Shown here in pieces: positions 34,836-45,512 of a stretch of DNA of 64,000 nucleotides. The notes under the pieces were generated by a model. The model was not told the origin of the DNA. It saw only the letters and a list, made by a program, of their open reading frames with translations, and made no database searches. Origin of the DNA: Akanthomyces muscarius (Eukaryota; Ascomycota; Sordariomycetes; Hypocreales; Cordycipitaceae); NCBI RefSeq assembly GCF_028009165.1, contig NW_026611618.1, forward strand, positions 186,001-250,000, given 5' to 3'. Position numbers and translations under genes: made by a program. Position 1 is the first letter of the stretch, and each line of letters opens with the position of its first letter.

Positions 34836-36713
34836 TCACCGCTGCCGTATATTCTTCTCATGCTCTATCCAAAAATTCTTGCACGCCCGGTGTCCCCAGT
34901 GCTCTACCCACCACTCGCCAAAGCTGTCTTCCACCTCAAAGTCCACCTTGGAGACGCGCTCATCCCTCTTCAGCCCACAAATCACGCACGGCTTTGGCGC
35001 TGTGCCCACCAGCTTGGCCGTGTGTGCCGACAGCGACTCGCTCAGCTCAGGCACTTTCAGGTTTACCTTGGCCGACGTGTTGGCCACCGTGACCGCTGAC
35101 CGCAGCCGCCCGACGTGTTCCCTCCACACGGCCACCACGTCAGCCGCTTCGCGATCCTCGCGCGCTGCCTGCGTCTTGTCAACGCCCGCCAGCTTCATGC
35201 CCTTGCTGCCGGCCGCCGAAATGGACATGCTCTTGGCCAGAATCTTGTCGCGGTGCCACCGATGCTTGCGCCCGGCCATGATGCGCGCCGCCGTCGTCGC
35301 TAGTAAAATGTATCCTTGCAGAAAATGCACCGCTTTGGGGTTCGATAGTATCTGCTCCTTGATGGTGCCGCTTTGTCCAGAGGTCGATTTGAAGAGTGCA
35401 CTTGCGGTGCTTAATAGCTCGGGGAAGAGTGAGAGGAGAACGGATGGAGGCGGTACATTGACAGGCGGCGGAGTGCTATCTGAAGACGTAGCTGTGTTTC
35501 CAGTTGCGGCATCAGTAGAGTCCCAATCCCATGACGATGAAACCGGTGCCGCATCAGTCGCGCCAGTGCTGGTGTCGCCACCTGTATTCGGCGCATCATC
35601 CCAAGCGGCCCATTCCTCGTCGTCGTTTACCTCTGCCCACGCGTTTGACTGTTTTGGTATTGAAGCTTTGCTGCTTGGCTGTGCTTTTGGTTGCGTCTTT
35701 GGTCGCGCCTTTGGTCGCACATTTGCTGGCACTGTCTGCTTCTCAAATTTTGTGAAATCCATATCTTGCATCACGGATCCTTTTGCTTGTGGTTTGGCTG
35801 GCTCTGAAATTCCAAATCGCAGTCCGCTGCTGGCACTTGAAGCACTTTGCTTAGAAGGCTCACTCTTCTGCACCGGCGTAGGGTCATCCAGCGACAGTAG
35901 ATCCAGCGACGGCATGGAAGACTGCGGCGGCGGTTGAGCCGCTGTAGAGAGTGCCGCAGCTGCCGGTTTCTTTGCAGGAGCTGCTGTCTTGACCGATTCG
36001 AAATCACCAAACTCTTCGTCGCTCTCGCCCTCAAATTCGCCATCTTCCATCTCAAAGTCGGCGGCATCAAACAATACACCGGAATCAACGGCTTGCGACG
36101 CGACCGGATTCTTTCGCTTGGATCTTGGTTCTGATCTCGCATCATCCAATTCCTGAGCTGTGCTTTGCCTGGTGCTCGAAAATGAGATGTCCATGGCAAA
36201 TGGCCGTTGTTGATGCCACGACTGTTGCTGCGGTCTTTTCTGTTGCTGCTGTTGCGGCTCCATGTATTGGTGTTGATGCTCCTGTATAGAAAATTGTGAG
36301 GATGCATTACCACCATGTGTATCCGACACTGGAGACATGCCAGCCGCTTGAGCGGCCGCCGCACTTGGCCATTCTATTGTCTGAGCAGGCTTCTGCTGAG
36401 ACGTCTGCCCTGTTGAGACCTGTTGAGAAGCATCTGAGTCTGCTACCTCAAAGTCACCCCATCCATCGTCCTCATCTGCGACATTTTGCGTCTGCGTCGG
36501 TGCCGCCGGCTGCGACGGAAATGATGACCATTGCTGAGGCGCAGGCGATAATTGTGACGATGAATGTCCGCTATACCCAAAATCGAACGGATCTTTTTGT
36601 ACCGGGGCGTTTACTGCGCTCTGGTACGACGGTGGTTGAGATGGTTGTGACTGCGCCGCCGGAGTCTGCTTAGCGGCCGGCTGGTTGAACTCGGCAAACA
36701 GGTCGGCCGACAT
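34836..36713 (-). CDS. disordered protein with clathrin/adaptor-binding motifs
   Basis: Single exon of 625 residues from the ATG at 36713, which has a strong context (GCCGCCATGTC). The open frame extends 60 codons upstream and includes a hydrophobic stretch, but that ATG context is weaker and I treat it as leader. Relatives in fungal databases are often named 'serine/threonine-protein kinase ppk6', yet I see none of the kinase motifs (no GxGxxG, HRD or DFG). What I do see are trafficking motifs: DPF at 41-43, WGDF at 85-88, FGDF at 235-238 and a clathrin-box-like LLSLD at 272-276, in acidic, disordered, Gln-rich sequence. The C-terminal 180 residues are helical and end with a CVICG...GHRACKNFW Cys/His segment. 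I infer a clathrin or AP-complex accessory factor, like metazoan aftiphilin in style. It shares a 338-bp divergent promoter with a TBC Rab-GAP. Confidence 0.75.
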   Translation of the reverse strand: MSADLFAEFNQPAAKQTPAAQSQPSQPPSYQSAVNAPVQKDPFDFGYSGHSSSQLSPAPQQWSSFPSQPAAPTQTQNVADEDDGWGDFEVADSDASQQVSTGQTSQQKPAQTIEWPSAAAAQAAGMSPVSDTHGGNASSQFSIQEHQHQYMEPQQQQQKRPQQQSWHQQRPFAMDISFSSTRQSTAQELDDARSEPRSKRKNPVASQAVDSGVLFDAADFEMEDGEFEGESDEEFGDFESVKTAAPAKKPAAAALSTAAQPPPQSSMPSLDLLSLDDPTPVQKSEPSKQSASSASSGLRFGISEPAKPQAKGSVMQDMDFTKFEKQTVPANVRPKARPKTQPKAQPSSKASIPKQSNAWAEVNDDEEWAAWDDAPNTGGDTSTGATDAAPVSSSWDWDSTDAATGNTATSSDSTPPPVNVPPPSVLLSLFPELLSTASALFKSTSGQSGTIKEQILSNPKAVHFLQGYILLATTAARIMAGRKHRWHRDKILAKSMSISAAGSKGMKLAGVDKTQAAREDREAADVVAVWREHVGRLRSAVTVANTSAKVNLKVPELSESLSAHTAKLVGTAPKPCVICGLKRDERVSKVDFEVEDSFGEWWVEHWGHRACKNFWIEHEKNIRQR

Positions 36714-37051
36714 GGCGGCGGGCACGGAATGATCCCGACCAATGAGATTTTTGAGTAGTGTGCTCTTCCAACTGATGTGATAATTCAGTGAGTTACCATG
36801 ATGGCGCTGGAGGGATGTGTAGTGTAATGCAAAGAGCCAAGTTGCTACTAGGCAGAACGCAGCGGTCAGACCCACCACCAAGAACGTGTGCATCGCGGGG
36901 CTGGGATTTTGATGGCGTCAGGTGAGATCTTAGCCACCAACGCCAACAACTACCATCTTGCCTCCTTCATCAAAATTGACTTGCCAATTGGAGGCTTCAA
37001 AGTGTGTTTAGCACACACTTGTAAGCAGTGACGGCGCATATATCAGCCACG
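36714..37051. promoter_or_regulatory. 338-bp bidirectional promoter
   Basis: Separates the ATG of the clathrin-motif gene (minus) from the ATG of the TBC gene (plus). No obvious TATA. If the upstream ATG at 36893 were used for the left gene, the shared region would shrink to 158 bp. Confidence 0.5.
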
Positions 37052-39608
37052 ATGCGGTCGATGGAGGAAACGCAGTACGTGCCGATGCGAGTCCACGCGC
37101 TACAGTGACTGACTGACATGGGGCAGGGTTCGATGGGAGGCGACACGCAAGCACTGCACGTCGGTCGCCGACCTGCAGCGGGCAGTCAAAAGTAACGGTC
37201 CGTCAAGTCCGTGTCTATCCGGCTGCCGCTCTGTGTGTTGGAAGGTAAGCCGTGTCTCATCCTCATGCAGGGCTCCGCTGATGAATGCAGACCTTTCTAT
37301 TGTTTCAAGAGACTGGCGCCGACAGCTGGATACAGACGCAGCGACATACCAGAGAAACGTACACAGAACGGCGAGATCACTTTCTCAAATTCATTCGCCA
37401 CCCCGAGTCTCTTGCAGAAATTAGCTCAGATCCCCTCAACGACGATCCTGAAGTAAGCCCTCCGATGCCCATTTACGTGCTCTCTAACATGTCTTTCTTA
37501 GTCGCCGTGGAACACGCTTCGCCAGGATGAGGTGATACGAGCTGAGATAGAGCAAGATGTCAAGCGCCTGCCAGACGAGGCCAACTACCACCAACATTGG
37601 ATTCAGCTTCTCATTCTCGATGTCCTCTTCATCTACTGCAAGCTGAACCCTGGCCGCGGCGGGTACCGCCAGGGCATGCATGAGCTTTTGGCACCCATCG
37701 TGCATGTCCTGGAGCAAGACGCTGTGAATCGCGAATCGCTTGTAGAAAACGACCTGCTCGATGCCACCATGCTGGAGACACTTGATGCCGCCTACATTGA
37801 GCACGATGCCTACGCAATCTTCTCCAAGCTCATGGAGCGGGCGCAGTTCTTTTACGAAGTCAAGGATGTGGCACCGGGCACTCAGTCGTTTCAGGAGACC
37901 AGCTCGGCGATTGTCGAAAGAAGCAAGCATGTCCATCAAGTCTTGCTCAACAAGATTGATCCTGATTTGGCGGCCCACCTCACCAATGTTGAAATTCTGC
38001 CGCAAATATTCCTCATGTAGGTTTTCCGTGTCTCCCATACACTTGGGCTAATCGTTATAGCCGTTGGATACGTCTGCTATTCAGCAGAGAATTTCCCTTT
38101 GACCAGTTCCTCGTCCTCTGGGATACCCTTTTTGCAGTTGACCCGTCACTGGACCTTATTGATTTCATCAGTTGCGCCATGCTTCTTCGCATTCGCTGGC
38201 AACGTACGTCCTCCCTAAACCCATCAGCACATGACACTGACAGGTCGCAGTTCTGGAAGCCGACTACTCGGTCTGCCTACAACTTCTCCTCAAATATCCC
38301 GCCCCGGATCCCAAGCACGGTCCGCACACCTTTGTTGAGGACGCCATCTATCTACGCAGCCACCCAGACTTCCCCGGCGGCTCCTCCATTATTTCCAAGT
38401 ATACAGATCGATCGCCAGCCACACCTGGCGCCTCAGCCACCAGCCCGACGACAGCCGCGGCACGCCGCGGCCTCGAAAGCATCCGGCAGCGCGCTCTTCG
38501 CAGCGGCACCTCCCAGCTCCCCGGCGTCGGCGTCGAGCAGTTCTTCCAAGGGGCAGCGAAGAGCGCCCGTGCCGCTCTGGAGCGGGGCGAGAAGCTGGGC
38601 ATCAACCAGGCGGTGCGCGATGCTGTGGGCGAGCTGCGCCGCAACATGCAGAACCTAAACGACACTAGAATCGCGCCACGGCCACCGCAAGGAGGCGACG
38701 CAGCCGCGACGCTGGCGGCCATGGACAAGCGTAGCAAGCAGCTGGCGACGTTTCTGAACGAGACGGTGGCGGACCTCAAGGCGCTGTCAGCGTCGAACCT
38801 GAACGACAAGGTCAAGAGCCTCCAGATGATTGAGGTGGCGGCCGCCAAGGTGCAGTTTGTGCAGATATATCTGGAAGACTCGACAATGGACGTGCCCTCG
38901 TTCCAGGAGGAAGCGCCGCGAAAGTCGGAAGATTCTGTCAAGCAGGGTGACAAGCAGGAAACGAAGGGCAAGGACGATGCCAGAAAGCTAGATGCCGCTA
39001 TCCAAAAGAGCACTGGGGCAAAATCGCAAGCAACAGAGGCTGCTCCTCCAAAGACAGCAGCGGAAGTGCCGCCAGGTGTCCCAGAGAAACCGGATCTGGC
39101 AGACAGGAAGACGCCTACGAAATCCGCACAGCCTGCGAAGCCCACAACACCCGCGGCGAGCAAAGCGCCGACCGCACCACCGAAGCCAGAGACAAAAGAG
39201 GCAGTGCCCGACAAGAACTCGCCGGGGAAACCACAAGACTCGGCGGCAGAGACGGCAGATGCCCCATCAGAACCAACAGCGGCCTCTGATCAACTAGCGC
39301 CGGCGCAGCCTCCTGCGGCCGCCGCGCCCGTCAGGCCGCAGCTGCCCGCCGTGCCCACGCGGTCCACGATTGCACAGTCGTCCTTTTCGTGGATGCTGGA
39401 GCCCGACGAGTCGACCCCATCTGCCGCCACCGCCGCCGGCAGCAAGTCACCGACGCCGCAGTCCAAGAAGCGCATCGCCAACAGCGTGAGCCGGGAGCGC
39501 AACGCGTTCCTCTTTGGCGACGGGGGTGAGGAGGCCAGCAGCAGTGATCCGCTGGCGTCGAACGGCATCTTTGGACTGGAGTCCATCAGCAAGCCCAAGG
39601 GTAAATGA
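37052..39608 (+). CDS. TBC domain Rab GTPase-activating protein (TBC1D5-like)
   Basis: Six exons: 37052-37074, 37127-37244, 37291-37452, 37502-38016, 38061-38203 and 38251-39608, with introns of 44-52 bp, give 772 residues. The TBC fold starts at RWEATRKHC and SPCLSGCRSVCWK and continues to about residue 360. The arginine finger is in IEQDVKR (Arg123) and the glutamine finger in YRQG (Gln158), so GAP activity is expected. Other TBC blocks are QGMHELLAPI and SREFPFDQFLVLWDTLF. After the domain come an amphipathic helical part (GVEQFFQGAAKSARAALERG and RQRALRSGTSQLPG) and a long Lys/Pro/Ala-rich disordered tail ending in a conserved-looking SFSWMLEPDE segment. TBC1D5-type proteins act on Rab7 in endosome and retromer traffic. 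The first exon has only 23 coding bases and would be missed by ORF-based annotation. Confidence 0.9.
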
Positions 39609-39745
39609 TGCATGTCAAGATGCATGTGTGTATTTTCAGTATTTATAGACATGTGTATATAAATCTACAAAGAATCTTCTGAAATGTCCGACTTTCCATG
39701 TGCGCGGTCGATGTTTTGCGCTCTACCCGCATTCCCATGCCGAAA

Positions 39746-41605
39746 TCACTTGCGAATGGCCGTCTCGCGCACCCAAAAGGCAAACAAAAACGCCACGGCC
39801 GTAAAGCCCACGGCGGGCGCAATCGACGCCAGCTCGGCCGTCTGATAGCTCGTCCTCACCATCTCCGCCACCTCGGGCGTCAGCTCCCGGATGTAATCCA
39901 AGTTTTGGCGGACGCGCTTCTCAATCTCGCGGGCGTCGTCGCCGACGAGCCGGCGGTCGAGCTCCCCGCGGAGGACCTGCTGCAGGACGGCGGAGCAGAT
40001 GCTGATGCCGATGCTGGATCCGAGCGAGCGGAAGAGGTAGGAGCAGGCGACGACGACGGCGGTGTCCTCGACGGTGGCGTTGGCGAGGAGGCCAATGAGA
40101 GATGTCGTGACGCCTTTTGCACATGTCAACGCTGATGGCAATCAAAAGGGACAGCGGGGAAAGGACTCACCAGAGTATGCACCTATGCAGCAGATGACGT
40201 AGCCAATCTCTTCGAGAGCCACGTTCCGCATCCACAGGCCGGCCGCGATGACGGGCAGCGCGGCAAACAACAGCCCGAACCCCCAGACGGTGATCCAGTA
40301 GAACCTGCCCGTGCGCTTAATCACCCACCCGCCGGCAATCGAGGCGCCGACGCCACCGACCATGCCCGGCACGAGCAGCGCGCCGCTCACCGTGGCGCTG
40401 AAGCCGTGCACGGCCTGAAAGTACAGCGGCAGGAAGAAGAAGGCGCCCATCTGGCCCGCCATGCTGAAGAAGTTGGTCATGTAGCACGCAAACATGCTCC
40501 GCTCAAAGATGATGCGCCCCGGTGCGAAGGGGTGCGACGCCACGCGCGCCTCGACGTAGAGGAACACGCCGAGGGAGAGCGGCGCGGCGACACCGAGGGC
40601 GAGAATGGTGCTGAGGTGCGTCCAGCCCACCTTGGAGCCGGCATCGAGGCCAAAAAGCAGCGCGAAGACGGCGGTGACGAGGGTCAGGGCGCCGAGGAAG
40701 TCGATGCGCTTAATCTTGGACCAAAGGTGGTCGGTGGTTGGCGGGGCCAGGTCGAGCGCAAAGTAGACGACGAGGGCGGCAATGACACAGAGCGGCGTCT
40801 GTCCGATAAATGACCTAATTACCACATCAGCACACTTCTCGCAAGATGTATACACTCTCAGAGTGCGACGTACCACCGCCAGCCGATGGAATCTGCCAGG
40901 ATGCCACCGAGAGGCGCACCCGTCGCCGTGCCCGCGGCGAAGATGATGTTGATGTAGCCCTGCCAGACGCCGCGCTCGCGCAGGGGCACAATATCCGACA
41001 CGAGGATGGAGACGACAGCCGTCATGCCGCCGCCGCCGACGCCCGCGACGCCGCGCGCCACGCACAGCTGCACCATGGACTGGGCGAGGCCGCAGCCGAG
41101 GCAACCGAGGCCAAAGACGGCATAGGCAAAGAGCAGACACTCCTTGCGGCCGAAGATGTCGCTGAGCTTGCCGTAGAGCGGCTGGCAGCTGGTGAGGGTG
41201 AGAAAGTACCTACACGCATCGAGTCAGTGATTGTGTCCGAAGAGATGAGGGTGGGTCTGGGGAGAGGCGTACGAGGTGGCGATCCAGCTCACGCTGTTGA
41301 GGGCGTTGAGGTCATTGCCCATCTTGGTGTAGGAGGCCAGCGTGATGAGCTGGTCTACGGCAGAGAGCAGCAACTTGATATCATGAAGATTAGCGTTGAG
41401 TCACGGGGGCTGGATGGAAAGGGGGACATACGCCGATGGCGACGGCGGGGAGGAGGACGTAGATGCGGTTTCCCAGCTCCTTGACGCCGTCGACCTGGCC
41501 GTTCTGAGAGCCATTGCCGGTGAGAGGTGGTGGTGCGGCGGCTTCGGGGTCGACGACGGGCGGCGCAAGCAGCGGCGCCGTCTCTGATGGATCAGACTTG
41601 GCCAT
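39746..41605 (-). CDS. MFS transporter, Vba/Fnx1 family (vacuolar basic amino acids or drug:H+)
   Basis: Five exons on the minus strand (41605-41432, 41373-41273, 41209-40874, 40814-40171, 40113-39746; introns 57-63 bp) encode 540 residues. A hydrophilic N-terminus with an acidic/proline region and LLAPP (possible vacuolar sorting signal) precedes fourteen predicted transmembrane helices of the DHA2 type. Diagnostic blocks are LLSAVDQLIT in helix 1, WIATSYFLT, the loop 2-3 signature GKLSDIFGRKE, the RGVAGVGGGG helix 4 motif, PLRERGVWQGYINI and the motif-C-like GAPLGG. Fungal members include Vba and Fnx1 vacuolar amino-acid transporters as well as multidrug exporters. The SAVDQLITLASYTKMG start resembles the Vba/Fnx1 side, so vacuolar import of basic amino acids is the favoured but unproven role. 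Confidence 0.9.
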
Positions 41606-44600
41606 TGACGCAGCTGTTTACAATTTGGTACTCGGAAATGTCCAAATGATACTGAGATTATGCTCCAAGTATCAAGCCGCGCTGTCTGAAGAAAGGGCAC
41701 GGAAGAGAAAAGGGCGTGATCAGGAGGAGCGTGCCGACTACGGAAGTGCAAAATGAGGCCGGCCGGGGTTTATCATCTGGCGTGCTTATCTGGCGGCCTG
41801 GAGTTGCGGGGGAAAAGACGTGCTACAGCCTACAAGTGCCGGCCGCCGGGAACACGACCCGGAGGTTAAGTTAGAAGAAGCGGTGGCGCCGTGCAGGCAG
41901 CGGAATTTCCGCGGATGCGTACAATTGCACATTTACAGACAGAGTCCATTGTCGTCGACTGAAGCCAAAGGTTGTTCTTTGTCTGCATAGAATTTGGCGT
42001 CGAGATGAAGAAAGTAAGGTCTGTGGGACAAAACTCAATCTGGGCAAGCAGGGTAGCAGTGCATGGTCAAACGGCCAGCGTCGCGGAGTGCATGGAGGGA
42101 TCAGTCGGGTGAGCTACCGTTCTTGGCGGTGATGATTATGCCGGCGTAGAGCTGCGAACATGCATGAAAAGCAGACGTCTTGCCTGGAGCGGCAGCAAAT
42201 GAGAATTGTAAATGCCTGATTGTAGGCAGGCAGGCAGCAGTCATGCCGCCGCTGCAGGCTACCTCGCGGCCATGCAGGTGGCTGCGTCTGTTTGTACAAA
42301 AGAGACAATTTAATCAGACGTTTGAAAGGCAACAAAATAAGAGAGATTTTACTTGGTACAACCCCGCAGTTAGATTCTGGTTGCATTAAAAAAAAAAAAA
42401 AAAAAACAGGCAGCCTCAACCAAGGACGTGGGCAGATTAAAGTCATGTCTACAGCGGGCGTGCTCTAAAGTTCATCTCACACAGCGCACCGAGCTGGATA
42501 AACTCTACCTGAGACTCGGCCTCTATGAAACGGCGGTGTAACCCGGTATAACCAACGTTATTTTTTCCTCGTTCTCTTTTGGTCCGATTCATCGTGCCAG
42601 CTGGTTGGATACATTGGGTCGCGGTGAGGCCGTCAGCTGAGGTGACGAAATGGTGAAACGGCAACGGAAATTTTCACTGTGCAAGGTCAGGCATATTGAC
42701 GGGGTCAGTGTCAGAAATAAAGTTGACGAATAAGACCAACGCCAGAGAATCGGAAAAAAAAGGAAAAAAAGGACATGATGTAATCAGGGTGTAGCTGGAG
42801 ATTGGGGAGATGGCAGGGAGACGACTCCAGCCAGTCTCAAACAGGGCTGGTTTCAGCAGAACTTGGTGGCTTGTGGTGGGCTTGAGCGATCGATGATTCG
42901 ATGGTGGGCTGCAGGCACAAGAGGCCATTTTACACTTGCAGAGGAGCAATGAGAATTATTCCATCGCGGCTGCGAGTCAGTAGACAGAGTTTGGATCATT
43001 GCTTACTTTGCTGTTGAATGAATGCGGAGAGTACGTCCCGGGTACGGCGCAGGCGCAGCAACGACAGCTGTGCTGAACCCTGAAGCGATCAAACTGACGC
43101 GGGCATTGAGCGGAGCATAGTTACATGGCCAGCCGCTGTTGAATGCGACGCGCGGAACGACACAAGCTTTGTCGAGATGACGGCAAGGTAGCAGTGACAT
43201 TCTTTTGCCGTGGCGTCGCCGGGCCAAAAATCCAGGGTTGTGGCGCCAACGTGGAAAAGGAATGCAAGAGAGGTGTTGCCGTGGTGTGGCATGGCATGTG
43301 AGACATGCTGGCGATGGATTGTCGCAGAATAAAGAGGTGATGGGGAGAGCAATGGAAATTACGAGACATGGGACGAGCAGATGCGGGAAAAAAAAAAGGA
43401 AGCAACTAACAAGAAGGAGGAAAGGAGCAAATCGAGCCATGGTGATATTTGCTGGTGCCGGCGTGAAACCACTGAGATGGCGATTCAGCGTGACAGGGGC
43501 ACGAGGGGATTGGCCAGGCATCCAAGGCCAAGGACGTCGAGATGACGTCGCGGCGGCAGGGGGGCGCATCAGGCGGCGACCAGCACTGGCTGGCAAATGG
43601 CAAGACAATAAAAAGAAAACGAGACAGGCTCAGAATAGAAGACGGCACGACGGGCATAATTTGAAAATGTGTGTGATGAATCTCAATTCCTGCCAACAGG
43701 GAAAAGGGGACACGGCAAAGACCTATATGGAATACGCGATAGCACTGTCTTGGATCTGGGTAGGTAGGCAATCGTCACACACACCATGTTATTAGTTGAC
43801 TATTCAAAATTTGTCGCCCAGGCTTCTTCAGCACATCGGCAGCGGGGATGCAGTGCGTCTGCTGTCTGCCAGCCACGCGACTGGCTGTTGGTACAAACAG
43901 TGCCCGAGGCAAGCAGCACAAGCCAAACGCGCCTTTCTTTTCCTCTCTTTTCTTTTCTTTTCTTTTCTACAATAAAAAAATAAAGTGTGAATGAAAATCA
44001 ATCCGGAGCACTCGGCATAATTTTCTTTGGCATTTCTCTTCCTGTCGGCAACAGCAAGAATCCCATTGTCCGTCGCAGTGGGGTCCGAGCTAGGTATGCA
44101 GGGTTTAATAAAGCCCGAGCCAGTGCCAGTGCCACTGCCACTCCATGGCAGTTTTTTTTGGCAGCAAAACAGTCAGCCCAATCCAGGAACCCGCCCGCGT
44201 CCGCTGCAAAATGACCAGCATCGCCTCGGCCCACTGAAGCAGCCCACTAAAGCCCGCTGAGCCCGCTGGACAATGTCGCTGGGGCCGCCCACCTTCACTT
44301 GACGGACCGCTGTCTCGTTGGCCAAAAGGGCTGAGCCGGGCTTGCTTTGGGGCCCTCTTTTCCAGGAACCCAACCGACCAGAAGCGACGTAATTAGAATT
44401 CTCTGCCATCATTCATGCCAAGGGACATCCAGAAGTCCGTTTACTAACTAACTTAGTAGTCAGCCCCAAGACAATTCGATTTCCAAGGCACTGGCACGCT
44501 AGATATTCCTGCTGTCCATCTGTCCATCTGCCCATCTGCCACATGTAGCCTAGAACCTGCTGCTGCCACTCCGACGCTCCCGATCCTCGCTGGCTGCCAG

Positions 44601-45512
44601 CACTTCCTCCCCCAAACGCAGCTTCACACCCCATCCATACCTGGGTGCCTCCCGTCATTATTCCTCATCGCTTATCCTCCCCATCTCCATTCCTCGACTG
44701 CTCCATTTACTGAACCCTATTCTCTCCTTCTCTCTCTTTCCCTACCATCGCCCATTGCTTCTTCACTCTCCCTCTCCCCGGTTTCCTACCAGTAACGCTC
44801 GCTTCCCTCACCTCGCCAACCTCGCCACACCCTCAGCCTCCCGCACCGCACGCCCCCCCAACCATCGCTTCGCTCGTCCGCCCCTCCGCCAGCCCAGCCC
44901 AGCCCGGCCCAGCCTGATGCGCAACGTTATCACCACCACTGTCTGCAGCCCGCGACTCCTCTCGGCACCCTAAAATCCTCGTCATACAACCTCGCACTGC
45001 GCACGAAGCTGCCCGTTGGGTTTTGTCTTTTTTCTCCTGGTCGCTACCGTTGCGCTTCTTGGCTAGGCCTACCACAACCCCCCCCCCCCCGCTACGGCTC
45101 GCCACTCACCTTGATCCTCGACGTCGGCTGTCTGAGCGTCTCAAAGAAGGAAAAATAAAAGAGGAAAAATACAGACGGATCCGCGGCGCATCGCACCATA
45201 TCTCCCTTGATACGACTGCTCCTCGCGTTTCACCAATAAGGGTCCCGCCTCGCACCACCCGCGATTCTGCCCTGCCTTGCACTACACCGTACCGGCACCA
45301 CCCCTCCTCGTCTGCCAGAATTCTTTTCTCGAGCCGCACCCCGTCCGCCCTGTCACAATCTAATAAGCTTCTATCCCCAGTCGATACTCCGCCAGAAGGG
45401 GAAAAGGTTACTCAAACGGAGTTGCCGCCGCGCACGCTGCATCGCGCTCGCATTGCACACCGCGCCCCTCCAATATCAGCAGCACCCAGAGGCCTCGCCC
45501 GTCTCTTAAAAG
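41606..45512. other. 3.9-kb intergenic region
   Basis: No supported gene between the divergent MFS and proline-rich protein genes. Frames such as 43205-43795 (+) and 43003-43608 (-) overlap each other and lack domains. A 19-base A run lies at 42388-42406, a TTTTC repeat at about 43935-43966, and a GCCCA repeat at about 44890-44910. From about 44650 to 45500 the sequence is CT-rich and looks like promoter and leader of the gene at 45513. Confidence 0.5.
42388..42406. repeat. poly-A run (19 nt)
   Basis: Uninterrupted A run in the long intergenic interval. No coding relic seen next to it, so I do not call it a retrotransposed tail. Confidence 0.85.

Noticed and set aside
36714..36893. N-terminal extension with a hydrophobic helix on the clathrin-motif protein
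   Set aside because: The downstream ATG at 36713 has a far better context, and the following MSADLFAEF looks like the natural N-terminus. The extension would make a cytosolic-motif protein membrane-inserted.
43003..43795. Overlapping 196- and 201-codon frames on both strands
   Set aside because: They overlap each other, have no domains and show no intron or start-site support.
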